DNA of 54,468 bases from Acidobacteriota bacterium (GCA_040756905.1 JBFLYD010000056.1:1-54468); one strand, 5' to 3'; positions 1 to 9,142 are shown, counted from the stretch's first letter. The notes: a model not told the origin generated them from the sequence alone. A program made the numbers and translations.

Positions 1-15
1 AAGTTGCTTAGCCAT
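1..15 (-). CDS. Start of the IS transposase gene, cut by window edge
   Basis: Only the first five codons are in the window (Met-Ala-Lys-Gln-Leu). The same start is seen at 54452 on the plus strand in the other copy. A GGAGG ribosome binding site lies just upstream, inside a hairpin. Too little sequence is present to confirm the family. Confidence 0.5.
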
Positions 16-16
16 A

Positions 17-50
17 ATTTAAACCTCCTTTATCGAAAGAAGGTTTAAAT
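17..50 (-). promoter_or_regulatory. Hairpin that sequesters the transposase ribosome binding site
   Basis: A 15-bp stem (17-31 with 36-50) closes over a 4-base loop (32-35). It has one G-U wobble on the transposase strand. The GGAGG of the transposase gene sits in the 3' arm, directly before the start codon. In a long transcript entering from outside, the stem would form and hide the site. This is a known way for insertion sequences to avoid expression by read-through. Confidence 0.65.
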
Positions 51-141
51 CATAGCGTGTCCAAAAAGTCCACTTTTAAACTTTAAATCATTGAATAATA
101 GTCCATTTTTAATTTTTAGTTGACATATTCCTTTTGAGCTG

Positions 142-170
142 TTGACATAAAAGGAAGATATAATGATAAT
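142..170 (+). promoter_or_regulatory. Sigma-70 type promoter for rpiB-hypF, -35 from IS end
   Basis: TTGACA (142-147), a 17-bp spacer and GATAAT (165-170) form a near-consensus promoter. The -35 box is the terminal TGTCAAC word of the IS read outward, while the -10 box is in flanking DNA. The expected transcription start, about 6-8 bases after the -10 box, is only a few bases before the rpiB ATG at 181, so the mRNA would be almost leaderless. Confidence 0.65.
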
Positions 171-180
171 AAATGTTTAA

Positions 181-630
181 ATGAAAATAGCAGTTGGTTC
201 GGATCATGCAGGGTATAGAATAAAAGAAGCCATAAAAAAATATCTACAAAACCACAACTATAAATTCTATGACTTCGGAACCCATGATGAACAACCAGTT
301 GATTATGTTGATTTTGGAGAATTTGTGGCCAAGAGTGTCTCAACTGGTAATTTTAGCAGAGGAATTCTAATATGCGGGACCGGAATCGGAATGAGCATTG
401 TTGCCAATAAATTCAAGGGAGTTAAAGCAGCATTATGCCATGATGAATTTACTGCAAAAATGAGCAGAGAACACAATGATTCAAATGTTTTGACAATTGG
501 TGGAAGAGTTGTTGATGAGGAGAAAGCATTAAAAATTGTTGATATCTGGCTTAAAACGCCTTTTTTAGGTGGGAGACACGAAAGAAGGGTTGACAAAATT
601 TCGTTAATCGATGAAAAAAATTTCAAATGA
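181..630 (+). CDS. rpiB: Ribose-5-phosphate isomerase B
   Basis: 149 aa, the normal length of RpiB. It interconverts ribose 5-phosphate and ribulose 5-phosphate in the cytosolic pentose phosphate pathway. The N-terminus MKIAVGSDHAGY is the family signature for phosphate binding. The catalytic Cys65 lies just before the GTGIGMS loop (66-72), with His87 and the REHND segment around 96-100. No Shine-Dalgarno sequence precedes the ATG, which fits the near-leaderless mRNA predicted from the promoter at 142-170. The stop overlaps the hypF start (ATGA), so the two genes are co-transcribed and probably translationally coupled. LacAB/RpiB-like sugar isomerases share the fold, but RpiB is the simplest call. 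Confidence 0.93.
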   Translation: MKIAVGSDHAGYRIKEAIKKYLQNHNYKFYDFGTHDEQPVDYVDFGEFVAKSVSTGNFSRGILICGTGIGMSIVANKFKGVKAALCHDEFTAKMSREHNDSNVLTIGGRVVDEEKALKIVDIWLKTPFLGGRHERRVDKISLIDEKNFK

Positions 631-2948
631 ATTATAGTGTCGAAAAAAAGGCTCTGAGAATCAGAGTATTTGGAGTTGTGCAGGGAGTTGGATTCAGACC
701 TTTCATATTCAGAATCGCGAAAAGATTTGGATATCATGGATGGGTAAAGAATTTTGGTAAAGGAGTAGAAATATTTTTAGAAAGAGAAAATAAAAATTAT
801 AAAGATTTCAATGATTTTCTTTCTGCCCTTGAAAACGAAAAGCCTCCTTTAGCGGAAATAAAATCAATAAAAATATACAATGAAAACATAAAACATTTTG
901 ATGATTTCACCATCCTTCCTTCTAAGGAAGAAGAATCTTTTGTTTTTATATCACCGGATATTTCTGTATGCGAAGATTGTCTCAGAGAATTGTTTAATCC
1001 CGATGACAGGCGTTACAGGTATCCCTTTATAAATTGCACAAATTGTGGACCTCGATACACTATTATAAAAAAACTTCCCTATGACAGGTCAAAGACAACA
1101 ATGGAGAACTTTAAGTTATGCGAAAAATGTAGCAAAGAATATTCATCTCCTGAAGACAGAAGGTTCCATGCCCAACCAGTTGCCTGTGATGAATGTGGTC
1201 CTCATGTTTCCCTTATCAATTCAAAAGATCGCTCGATTCTTTATGAAAAAGATTCCTCAATCTTTAAAGCTCAACAATTTTTAAGGGAAGGGTTTATTTT
1301 AGCTGTAAAAGGCCTTGGAGGTTTTCATCTTTTTTCAAACCCTTTTAATCTTGAAACAACTAATAGAATGAGACGATTTAAAAAAAGAGAAAGAAAGCCC
1401 TTTGCATTGATGGCAAAGGATATATACACGATAAAAAAATACTGCTATGTCTCTCCTGAAGAAGAAAAATTTCTTCTCTCTCCGAGAAGACCGATAGTTC
1501 TTTTAAAAAAGAAAAGAGACATTGAAAAAATTGCTCCTTTTCTTGACGAACTTGGCATCATGCTACCGTATACCCCTCTTCATCATCTCCTGATCAACAA
1601 TTTAGACCTGTTAATTGCAACCTCATCCAATTTTGCTGAAAGTCCTATCATAAAAGATGATAAAGAAAAAGAGCTCTATGAAATTTCAGACTTTGTGCTA
1701 ACTCACAATCGTCCAATTCATATGAGAGTGGATGATTCAGTTTTAAAAATATCAAATGGTAAGCCACTTTTCTTAAGAAGAGCAAGGGGTTATGTTTCTG
1801 AACCTCTTGAAGTCCCTGAAGAATTGAAAATTGAAAAACACTTAATTGCTCTCGGAGGGGAGCTGAAAAATACGATATCTTTTTATAAAAATGGATATAT
1901 AATCCCATCCCAGTATCTGGGAGATTTAAAGGATTGGAGAAATCAGAAATATTTAAGAGAAGCTCTTAATCATATAAAGAAATTATTTGAGGTAAATCCA
2001 GAAGTTGTAATCACAGACCTTCACCCTGATTTTTTCACAACGAACTACGCAGAAAAGATGGGAATAAGGCACTTAAAAGTTCAACATCATTTTGCCCATA
2101 TCCTTGCAACGATGGTAGAAAATCAAATCTCTCCAGATGAAAAAATACTGGGAGTAGCTCTTGATGGCGTGGGATTCGGAACCGACAACAGAATCTGGGG
2201 AGGTGAATTCCTCATCTGTGATTATCGAAACTTTAATAGATTTGCCCATTTTGAATACGTCCCGCAGCCAGGTGGAGATAAGGCAACAAAAGAGCCATGG
2301 CGGATGGCACTGAGTTATCTATTTCATAACAGTCCTGATAAAAATCTAAATTTAGATTTTATAAAAGCTATCGAATCCTTTAGATACATTGAAGATTCAA
2401 AAATTAAATCAGTCCTTGAAATATTAAAAAAAGAAATTTATTCTCCTCTTACATCAAGTGCTGGAAGATTATTCGATGCAGTTTCTTTCCTTATAGGAAC
2501 ATCACCAGAAACAACTGATTATGAAGCAGAAGCACCCATGAGAATGGAGTCCATCGTGGAAAATAATTTTTTTGAAAGTTATGACTTTGAAATAATAAAA
2601 AGAAAAGCAATTTCAATTTCTTTTAAAAAAACTATCCAGGGAATAATTTCAGATTTAAATAAAATAAACGCAGCCCGAATTGCATCAAAATTTCACAACA
2701 CTTTAGCAAAAACTGTTTTAGAGATTTCAAAAATCGCAGTGAACCAAGAGAAAATCAAAAAAGTTTTATTGGGAGGCGGTGTTTTTCTAAACCGAATATT
2801 GCTTGAAAGAACGATAAAATTGCTTTCAGACAATGGGATTAAAGTCATAAGACCTGAAAAATTCTCCCCAAATGACGAAAGCATATCTCTTGGCCAGATT
2901 GCCTATGGGTTAGGATTTTTTATTAATAATAAAAGTATTCATAAATGA
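627..2948 (+). CDS. hypF: Carbamoyltransferase HypF, [NiFe]-hydrogenase maturation
   Basis: 773 aa, full length. HypF uses carbamoyl phosphate and ATP to make the carbamoyl-AMP and thiocarbamate that become the cyanide ligands of [NiFe] hydrogenases. The domain order is complete: acylphosphatase (about 1-95, GVVQGVGFRPF), two C-x2-C...C-x2-C zinc fingers (about 110-190, CEDC/CTNC and CEKC/CDEC), a YrdC-like domain (about 205-390), and a Kae1-like C-terminal domain with the QHHFAH metal-binding motif and DGVGFG. It starts inside the rpiB stop (4-nt overlap). No hypABCDE or hydrogenase genes are in the window, so its partners must be elsewhere. Confidence 0.95.
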   Translation: MNYSVEKKALRIRVFGVVQGVGFRPFIFRIAKRFGYHGWVKNFGKGVEIFLERENKNYKDFNDFLSALENEKPPLAEIKSIKIYNENIKHFDDFTILPSKEEESFVFISPDISVCEDCLRELFNPDDRRYRYPFINCTNCGPRYTIIKKLPYDRSKTTMENFKLCEKCSKEYSSPEDRRFHAQPVACDECGPHVSLINSKDRSILYEKDSSIFKAQQFLREGFILAVKGLGGFHLFSNPFNLETTNRMRRFKKRERKPFALMAKDIYTIKKYCYVSPEEEKFLLSPRRPIVLLKKKRDIEKIAPFLDELGIMLPYTPLHHLLINNLDLLIATSSNFAESPIIKDDKEKELYEISDFVLTHNRPIHMRVDDSVLKISNGKPLFLRRARGYVSEPLEVPEELKIEKHLIALGGELKNTISFYKNGYIIPSQYLGDLKDWRNQKYLREALNHIKKLFEVNPEVVITDLHPDFFTTNYAEKMGIRHLKVQHHFAHILATMVENQISPDEKILGVALDGVGFGTDNRIWGGEFLICDYRNFNRFAHFEYVPQPGGDKATKEPWRMALSYLFHNSPDKNLNLDFIKAIESFRYIEDSKIKSVLEILKKEIYSPLTSSAGRLFDAVSFLIGTSPETTDYEAEAPMRMESIVENNFFESYDFEIIKRKAISISFKKTIQGIISDLNKINAARIASKFHNTLAKTVLEISKIAVNQEKIKKVLLGGGVFLNRILLERTIKLLSDNGIKVIRPEKFSPNDESISLGQIAYGLGFFINNKSIHK

Positions 2949-3026
2949 ATATTTTGAACAGGAATGATGAGATGAGAAACAGACCTCCCTTCTCAGAAAG
3001 ATTTACTTCAGGAGAAATAAAATTAG

Positions 3027-3746
3027 ATGAAAGAAGAAGGTAGACATACTTTCAATGGAATAAGAAAAGCTCTAAAAGAGAAAGAAAACCCGAAAAAGGC
3101 TCAAAAAATGAAAAGGTTTTTTAAAGAAGATGTTTTTTATTATGGAGTCGAAAGAAAAGATATTGCACAAATTGCAAAAGAATCATATAGATATTACAAA
3201 AAGAATGATGATTTTTCAGAAGCCTTCAAAATGTCTGAAAAATTATTCTCCACGGGAATAATGGAGGAAGCCACTGTGGCTGTTGATATGCTGAAAGGAT
3301 TTCAAAAGAAATTTGACCTTAATGTTTTTAAATCTCTTGATAAATGGATAGACTATATATCTAACTGGGCTCAGTGTGATTCTCTCTGTATGGCTCTAAT
3401 TGGCCCGATAATTTTTTATTATAACTCAACCATAGAGGATTTGATGAGATGGGCTGAATCAGAAAATCTATGGAGAAGAAGAGCTTCTGCTGTCTCGCTT
3501 ATATATTCAGTCAAAAAAGGAAGATACTTAGAAGAAACTTTCAAGTTAGCAAAAAAATTGATGTATGACAAAGAAGATATGGTGCAGAAAGGAGTTGGCT
3601 GGCTTCTTAAAGAAGCAGGAGGAAAATTTCCTGAAAGAGTTGCTGATTTTCTTTTAAAGCATAGAAATAATTTTTCAAGGCTCGTCCTCCGCTATTCTTG
3701 CGAAAAACTCCCCCTCAAACTAAAAAATAAAATTCTTTCAAAATAA
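3027..3746 (+). CDS. DNA alkylation repair protein, AlkD-like HEAT-repeat glycosylase
   Basis: 239 aa, matching the AlkC/AlkD family in length and in all-helical HEAT-like composition. Members remove N3- and N7-alkylpurines from DNA. The YYGVERKDI segment near residue 35 and the region with SNWAQCDSLC (about 112-121) followed by LWRRRASAVSLIY fit the family. The ATG at 3027 is the first of the frame that preserves the family N-terminus. It lies 78 bases after hypF on the same strand. A 32-codon frame (2945-3043) in the gap overlaps this start and is not called. The exact substrate cannot be judged from sequence. Confidence 0.8.
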   Translation: MKEEGRHTFNGIRKALKEKENPKKAQKMKRFFKEDVFYYGVERKDIAQIAKESYRYYKKNDDFSEAFKMSEKLFSTGIMEEATVAVDMLKGFQKKFDLNVFKSLDKWIDYISNWAQCDSLCMALIGPIIFYYNSTIEDLMRWAESENLWRRRASAVSLIYSVKKGRYLEETFKLAKKLMYDKEDMVQKGVGWLLKEAGGKFPERVADFLLKHRNNFSRLVLRYSCEKLPLKLKNKILSK

Positions 3747-3809
3747 TTATCTTATCCCTCTAAGAATCTTTTATTTCAACTATAACTTTACTTTTTTGTA
3801 ATTGATTCC

Positions 3810-4730
3810 TTATTTCAATTTCCAGTAGCCTGCCACAGCATCCCATACTTCATCCATTCTGGTCTTATCTTTGATTGAGATTACTACAGGTTTAAGGAAT
3901 GCGGTAATCTTTCTCATTATCTCATTAAATTCTCGATTTACATTATCAAGCCTCGACTTGCGCAGAAAAGCAATCCATTGCTGTTGTCTTCCTTTGTTCT
4001 TGTGGAATTCTAATCGAAAAACCAATGGATCATCAGGTATAGGAGTTTTTCTCCTCTCAAAGGTATTCTCAATTGCTTTTTTAAGTATGTTGCCTTGAAA
4101 ATTATGACTGACAGAAAGTGTATAAATATCGTAGAAATCTTTCATCCGACTGTTAGCCATAGCCAATTTGATCATAGCTTCAAATTTCTCTGAAATAATG
4201 CTTTCAATTGAATAAACTTTTATTCTTGGTGGTTCTTCCTCCAGCAAAGTTGGAAATTCCATTAAGTTAGCCTTGGGCCAGATTACACCACCAAAACCTA
4301 TGTCCAATTGTAATTTTTTTCTTGCATTACCAAGTGTAGCGTTTATCTTGAGACGTATTCCTTCATAGTCTGTGTCTTCTTTGATCTTTTCTGATACAAT
4401 AGATGAGGGTTCAAAATTAACCCCATCATCACAGAACAATCCAGCGATAACTCTAAAAATATGCTCAAGTTCAGCAGAGTCATTTTTTAGCCCCTCTGCT
4501 AAAAAATCTATATCTCTGGTTGGACGTGACTTTGGCACATTTAAACAGATTAAAAGAAGACCTCCTTTCAAAATAAAACTGTCGGAAAATTTGGAGATCG
4601 TTATGCGATATAAAAATCTTTCCTGAAAATAACGCAACAGAAGGGCATCAAAATCTGTCTTCTCGGCTCTTGCAAAATTCAAAAGTTTTGCTCTTACTGA
4701 AGCCGCTTTATTCTTAGTTTCCCCACCCAT
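3810..4730 (-). CDS. AbiEii-type nucleotidyltransferase toxin
   Basis: 306 aa. The segment with FILKGGLLL and, about 15 residues on, TRDIDF is the nucleotidyltransferase signature (GG...DxD) of the AbiEii/AbiGii toxin family (PF08843). These toxins act by transferring nucleotides to RNA acceptors such as tRNA 3' ends, and the systems give phage abortive infection. The KIYSIESIISEKFEAM segment and the MKDFYDIYTL motif further on are typical of the family. It lies 8 bp downstream of the AbiEi-like gene in the usual antitoxin-toxin order. The two genes form the right-hand neighbour of the cassette and IS island and look acquired. Toxicity is inferred from family. Confidence 0.85.
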   Translation of the reverse strand: MGGETKNKAASVRAKLLNFARAEKTDFDALLLRYFQERFLYRITISKFSDSFILKGGLLLICLNVPKSRPTRDIDFLAEGLKNDSAELEHIFRVIAGLFCDDGVNFEPSSIVSEKIKEDTDYEGIRLKINATLGNARKKLQLDIGFGGVIWPKANLMEFPTLLEEEPPRIKVYSIESIISEKFEAMIKLAMANSRMKDFYDIYTLSVSHNFQGNILKKAIENTFERRKTPIPDDPLVFRLEFHKNKGRQQQWIAFLRKSRLDNVNREFNEIMRKITAFLKPVVISIKDKTRMDEVWDAVAGYWKLK

Positions 4731-4738
4731 TTTTTTTC

Positions 4739-5341
4739 CTAAATCATAGCATTAAGCCAAGTCTGTATTAGAGGTTTGACTCGGCAAATTTCTGCATATT
4801 CAAGAAGCTTTTCTAGATTCCGATCCTTGCGTTTGAGATATTCCGACAGTCCTTCTTTGGCTACATCCAGTCCCAGTTTATTACGGTAGCGGAAACAATC
4901 ACATATCGTTTTTTCAGGGCAATATATACGGACTTTAAATGTTTCCATCTTTATCTCTTCAATACCTGCTTCAAATTGCTTTGGGGAAAAATAATAAAAT
5001 TCCACAGGAGGGTATTGGATTTTTGGTTGTCTCGATCCCCGAGGGATAGCCATTGATATAACTGAAGGATTGAAAGTGGTCAGTTCAAAATAAGATAGTG
5101 CTGAAAGCAAACATATAACCCCTTCTGGATCGGCACGGGAAAGATCAACAAAGCCTTGATTAGAAATCAAAGGCACTTCTATCAGGCGATAGAGTCCTCT
5201 CTTGACCCGTATTATTCGCCCTTCATCTGCCATTCTTCTGATATCGCGAGGATGAATGCCACCTTCCAGAATATCTTTTGTTCTGGCAAAACCATTATGA
5301 GCTCTAAATATTTTACTTATTCTTTTATCCTTCCCATTCAT
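4739..5341 (-). CDS. AbiEi-type antitoxin / transcriptional repressor
   Basis: 200 aa. The N-terminal winged-helix domain (about 5-55: NGFARTKDILEGGIHPRDIR, then RMADEGRIIRVKRGLYRL) is the AbiEi_4 type (PF13338). The C-terminal domain is the usual AbiEi partner. In characterised AbiE systems AbiEi neutralises AbiEii and represses its own promoter by binding inverted repeats. A suitable palindrome is present just upstream (5351-5400). Together with the gene at 3810-4730 this is a type IV toxin-antitoxin operon. Confidence 0.83.
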   Translation of the reverse strand: MNGKDKRISKIFRAHNGFARTKDILEGGIHPRDIRRMADEGRIIRVKRGLYRLIEVPLISNQGFVDLSRADPEGVICLLSALSYFELTTFNPSVISMAIPRGSRQPKIQYPPVEFYYFSPKQFEAGIEEIKMETFKVRIYCPEKTICDCFRYRNKLGLDVAKEGLSEYLKRKDRNLEKLLEYAEICRVKPLIQTWLNAMI

Positions 5342-5350
5342 AACACACCT

Positions 5351-5400
5351 CTGGATAAATGCGTATACATATTATAATAAATGCTAACGTTTTTATCCAG
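5351..5400 (-). promoter_or_regulatory. AbiE promoter with flanking inverted repeat, candidate AbiEi operator
   Basis: A perfect 9-bp inverted repeat, CTGGATAAA (5351-5359) and TTTATCCAG (5392-5400), brackets a minus-strand -10 box TATAAT (complement of 5371-5376). The -35-like TGGATA (5394-5399), 17 bp away, lies inside the right arm. Repressor bound to both arms would cover the promoter. Autoregulation is known for AbiEi; the site assignment is inference. Confidence 0.55.
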
Positions 5401-5759
5401 CTATTTATTCCTGATGTTTTCCTGAGTAGTACCAGAGTTTATAAAAGCACAATTATAATTTCTCCATATAAACTACACATTCAAATTCTTAGTTCTTGTG
5501 TTTTTGAGACTATTTTCGATCGATTTTCAGATGGATAGGCAGGGTTCATCTCATTTCATTTATCTCCTCTCCCTTTTTATCTTCCTTTCATCTTCAGAAA
5601 TTCTTTCTTGTTATAAAGCTTAGATAGATTTGCCGACCTAAAAAGATGTTTTGATTTTGAGGCAACATCTCTATGGAGTGCAAAGGAGAAAAGCCAACAA
5701 CCTCTCTAATAATTTCCAAAAGATACTTTTATCTTTATCGCTAATGCCCTCGCTCATAC
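5401..5759. other. Intergenic region, no gene recognised
   Basis: No supported reading frame, RNA gene or clear repeat is visible between the AbiE promoter and the short gene at 5760. The AT-rich sequence may be eroded DNA at the edge of the IS relics. Confidence 0.5.
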
Positions 5760-6106
5760 CTAATTCCTTTTAGCTCTCAGATCAAGCTTCTGTTCCACTT
5801 CTTTTGTAAGGAGTTCGGCCATATCTTCATCGTTAGTATATTTGAGAAAGAGAGTGAAACATTGATCCTTTATCTCTTGACAATATTTCTCATAACTTGT
5901 AACCGCTTTGAATACAGCCCGGTTGTCCTTCGGAATTTTAATCTTCTTCTGCCCTATCTTATGGGCGTAAATAATGTATTTTGCTCCTGGGGGATTTTTT
6001 GCTTCGTAGCGAAAATGTCGCCTTGGGGAAATAACGACAGTTTGGGAATTTAAATCAAGCTTAAGCGGAGTTCCAGGGATGGTTATCTCAAGCATTTCTT
6101 TTTCTC

Positions 6107-6880
<774 letters not shown>

Positions 6881-7042
6881 TATCTTTTTTTATAATTTTT
6901 CTTTCTTTTTTTATTTATTCTCTTTTTCCTAAAAATTTGACATTCATTTTTACCATGATATAAACTCTGAGGGTGTTAAAAAGGGAAATTCAGACAAAAA
7001 ATGCAGAAAATCGATGCAACCCAAAAAAGGAAATTCCTATCC

Positions 7043-7528
7043 CTAGGCAAAGGTCATTAATGCACCGAGCAGCGCACCAAAAGCCTGCATCAACAGGGCT
7101 TCTGCATAAGAGAAATATCTCAGCGATTCAAGGATGCCTGCTTTGAAAAAAGCTATCGACAGGATTGCATCCGTTAGACTATTGGGAGTGGTGATTTTGA
7201 AAACGGTCGCGCCTATTTTCGCAGCCTGGGGGAACATGGGCGTAAAGAGGTGGAGAAGAGAATAATAAGTCTGGACAACTATCCAGACGAGGATACCAAG
7301 CTTGATTTGCTGACCTACACTTCCACTGAATCCGTAATCAGATGGCTTCCATTTTGAAACGATGCTTCTGAAAAAAACTGCCACCATCAGAAAGATAATA
7401 TGTGGCAAAGCAAAAAAGCTAATACCGATGGTTTTCATCGCGAAACTCGCAACAAACCCGGATAGAATAACAATTCCAATCTCTATGAGCGAAAGGAACT
7501 GGACTTTTGTATTCACCATTTTATCCAT
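7043..7528 (-). CDS. Cassette membrane protein, CPBP-protease-like, probably truncated
   Basis: About 161 aa with four or five hydrophobic segments. The KPSDYGFSG turn after the third segment resembles CPBP (Abi) intramembrane proteases. The expected Glu-Glu-x3-Arg catalytic motif is not intact: only ILESLRYFSY is seen near the C-terminus. The reading frame extends upstream into the attC site, so I prefer the ATG at 7528 (7540 and 7519 are alternatives). There is no attC downstream, and the IS91 relic region follows, so the 3' end of the cassette was probably lost together with the end of the protein. Confidence 0.45.
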   Translation of the reverse strand: MDKMVNTKVQFLSLIEIGIVILSGFVASFAMKTIGISFFALPHIIFLMVAVFFRSIVSKWKPSDYGFSGSVGQQIKLGILVWIVVQTYYSLLHLFTPMFPQAAKIGATVFKITTPNSLTDAILSIAFFKAGILESLRYFSYAEALLMQAFGALLGALMTFA

Positions 7529-7536
7529 TTGTATAC

Positions 7537-7595
7537 GCATAACGCCTGAAATCAGCGGCGGCATTCACGCCGTCCGCTGTAGTGATTTGTTATGT
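7537..7595 (-). repeat. attC site 5
   Basis: Read on the minus strand, it goes from ACATAAC (complement of 7589-7595) to GTTATGC (complement of 7537-7543), 59 bp. The GC-rich imperfect palindrome AGCGGACGGCG...CGCCGCTG lies between. The outer arm GCCACATAAC matches the complement of the start of the 190-aa-gene cassette. Confidence 0.85.
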
Positions 7596-7612
7596 GGCAA
7601 TATTCATTATGA

Positions 7613-8185
7613 TCACCATGCATAGTAGGAAATAATAAGGAATGCTCCTAAAAGTATTGCGTGAGGGTAAAGAATGGAACGGGCAAGGAATCCGATGCCA
7701 CTTTCTTGGACCTCCTCATAACAAGCATTTATCAGTTGCTTTAGATTAGCTCTACCATGAGGATAGGGCAAAAAATAATAAGATCGCCAATCGGTGGGAT
7801 CTAAATCACCTTCAGCGATAACCGGTCTCACAACAAATGGTTTGAACCAGTATAGGAAAGGCGTCCAAAAAGAACTCCATTTGCGCGCGTTTACCCAAAG
7901 GGCAAGAAACAACAAACCAATACTATACAGCCACCAATTAGTTTTAATAATGAACCCAAGGCCTAGAAAAATAAGGAGGATCAGAACTGGCACATAATAT
8001 ATTAACTCAATACCTACATTGTGACGCAATCTAAAAGCCTCGAAAAAGAATCTATCACGCAACGCACTTGTACGTGCAAAGTTACGGGCTTCTTCTTCCG
8101 ATAGCTTTAACTTTTCCTTTGCGTATAAATAAGCTGCTGCGAGTCTCCACTTAACTGTAGGATCTTGATCATGCCATTGTTTCAT
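7613..8185 (-). CDS. Cassette-encoded membrane protein of unknown function
   Basis: 190 aa, sole gene of its cassette (8226-7543). An N-terminal charged region of about 55 residues precedes two adjacent hydrophobic segments (about 58-98) and a last one at the C-terminus (about 170-188). I do not recognise the family. The start ATG at 8185 follows the cassette boundary by about 40 bases, and the stop is just before the attC. Expression presumably depends on the promoter of the array. Confidence 0.6.
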   Translation of the reverse strand: MKQWHDQDPTVKWRLAAAYLYAKEKLKLSEEEARNFARTSALRDRFFFEAFRLRHNVGIELIYYVPVLILLIFLGLGFIIKTNWWLYSIGLLFLALWVNARKWSSFWTPFLYWFKPFVVRPVIAEGDLDPTDWRSYYFLPYPHGRANLKQLINACYEEVQESGIGFLARSILYPHAILLGAFLIISYYAW

Positions 8186-8220
8186 TTCGGAAGTCCCTTA
8201 AATTATCGTATTGCTATGCC

Positions 8221-8292
8221 ACATAACGACCAAGCTCACCTGCCGCTATGGAGCGCAGCGGAATAGCGGTCAGGTGCCGCGCCTTGTTAAGC
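8221..8292 (-). repeat. attC site 4
   Basis: Minus strand from GCTTAAC (complement of 8286-8292) to GTTATGT (complement of 8221-8227), 72 bp. The central palindrome CACCTGACCGCTATT...ATAGCGGCAGGTG is nearly identical to that of attC 1, with two base differences in the visible core. The outer arm GTCGCTTAAC matches the start of its cassette. Confidence 0.87.
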
Positions 8293-8308
8293 GACGTTCC
8301 TTTACCTA

Positions 8309-8713
8309 TCAACTCTGGCATATAAAAGCAATAATCGGGACAAGGCTGATAACAAGCCAAATTATCTGTTTGATAAACCCTTTCAATACTGGATTTCCAA
8401 AAATAGAAATTAGGGAATCACTCCTATATTTTTGCATCGTGCCCGGAAATATTTTCCATATTATCATAGGCATATTCATAAACACGATGGATTTACGGCC
8501 CAATATTAGAATCAAGCCCAAAGTAACCTTAGGCAAAAGGATAATTGAAGATAGCGCCCAAATGCCGAATAGCCATTGGCCATTTTTGAAATATAAAATA
8601 GCCACGCCTCCATTTAGAAATAACCCTATCAAGAACACAAGATAGACGATGTACCCACCATATTTAAAGATAAAAGTGTAATGTCGTTCCTCATTAGTCA
8701 TAGATCTTAACAT
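8309..8713 (-). CDS. Cassette membrane protein, second gene of a two-gene cassette
   Basis: About 135 aa with three or four hydrophobic segments and few charges between them. No family is recognised. The upstream gene ends at 8720. A GTG (8719), this ATG (8713) and an ATG at 8701 are possible starts; the GGAG at 8717-8714 favours the last of these or this one. It is coupled to the preceding gene by near-overlap, so the two proteins probably work together in the membrane. Confidence 0.5.
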   Translation of the reverse strand: MLRSMTNEERHYTFIFKYGGYIVYLVFLIGLFLNGGVAILYFKNGQWLFGIWALSSIILLPKVTLGLILILGRKSIVFMNMPMIIWKIFPGTMQKYRSDSLISIFGNPVLKGFIKQIIWLVISLVPIIAFICQS

Positions 8714-8719
8714 CTCCAC

Positions 8720-9115
8720 TTAGAATAAAAGTCGAAAACATCCTCTAATTAATAAGAATGCTCCTATCAAAATACCGATACCGACAACCCACATAAGAAA
8801 TTTTGCAGTGTAATACCTTCGTGTATATCCAGGGACAGTCAAGTGCGGGTTAGTTCTCTCATAACAATCCTTACACAAGTATTGGACAGCTTTTGAAAAT
8901 GCCATACCTCTGTAATATTCATTACCTATTGGCTCGTCACCACATAAAGGGCAAAAACCACGATTAATCAAACCTAAAGAATCAAGATAATCCCTTTGTT
9001 GACCCATAAACCTACCGAGAAAATAATCGGTATTCATATCCTCTTCCTTAAACTCAACATCTAAGGCTTCGCAAATATCTTTTCTATATTTCCTGACATT
9101 CTCAAGGTTTTTCAC
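8720..9115 (-). CDS. Cassette protein with zinc-ribbon and C-terminal membrane anchor
   Basis: 131 aa. A soluble N-terminal half precedes CPLCGDEP and, about 24 residues later, CKDC; together these form a four-Cys zinc-ribbon-like site. A single hydrophobic segment (about 106-129) ends the protein. It is the first gene of cassette 9148-8227, directly followed by a small membrane protein. The family is not recognised. Confidence 0.6.
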   Translation of the reverse strand: MKNLENVRKYRKDICEALDVEFKEEDMNTDYFLGRFMGQQRDYLDSLGLINRGFCPLCGDEPIGNEYYRGMAFSKAVQYLCKDCYERTNPHLTVPGYTRRYYTAKFLMWVVGIGILIGAFLLIRGCFRLLF

Positions 9116-9142
9116 ACATTTGCCTCCTTCTTTAGCAATGTC

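Larger units (their letters stand above)
1..147 (-). mobile_element. End of an IS21-like insertion sequence, left copy
   Basis: Bases 1-125 are the exact reverse complement of 54342-54466, so the same element end closes both sides of the window. The end carries spaced TGTCAAC words: on the minus strand one starts at 125 and one at 147, 22 bp apart. The right copy has the same two at the same spacing (54342, 54320). Multiple short terminal repeats beginning with TG are typical of the IS21 family. The transposase reading frame starts at 15 on the minus strand and leaves the window. The 15 bp between the two words differ between the copies. Family assignment is inferred from the ends and from the istB relic at 6.2 kb; the transposase itself is not visible. 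Confidence 0.7.

Noticed and set aside
159-164. TATAAT at 159-164 as -10 box for rpiB
   Set aside because: Only 11 bp from TTGACA; the GATAAT at 165-170 has the correct 17-bp spacing.
2945-3043. A 32-codon plus-strand frame between hypF and the AlkD-like gene
   Set aside because: It overlaps both neighbours, lacks a good ribosome binding site and shows no motif.
7528-7564. Upstream extension of the cassette membrane protein (and a similar one of the cupin to 10560)
   Set aside because: The extensions lie inside attC sites; later ATGs fit cassette structure and, for the cupin, the ribosome binding site.
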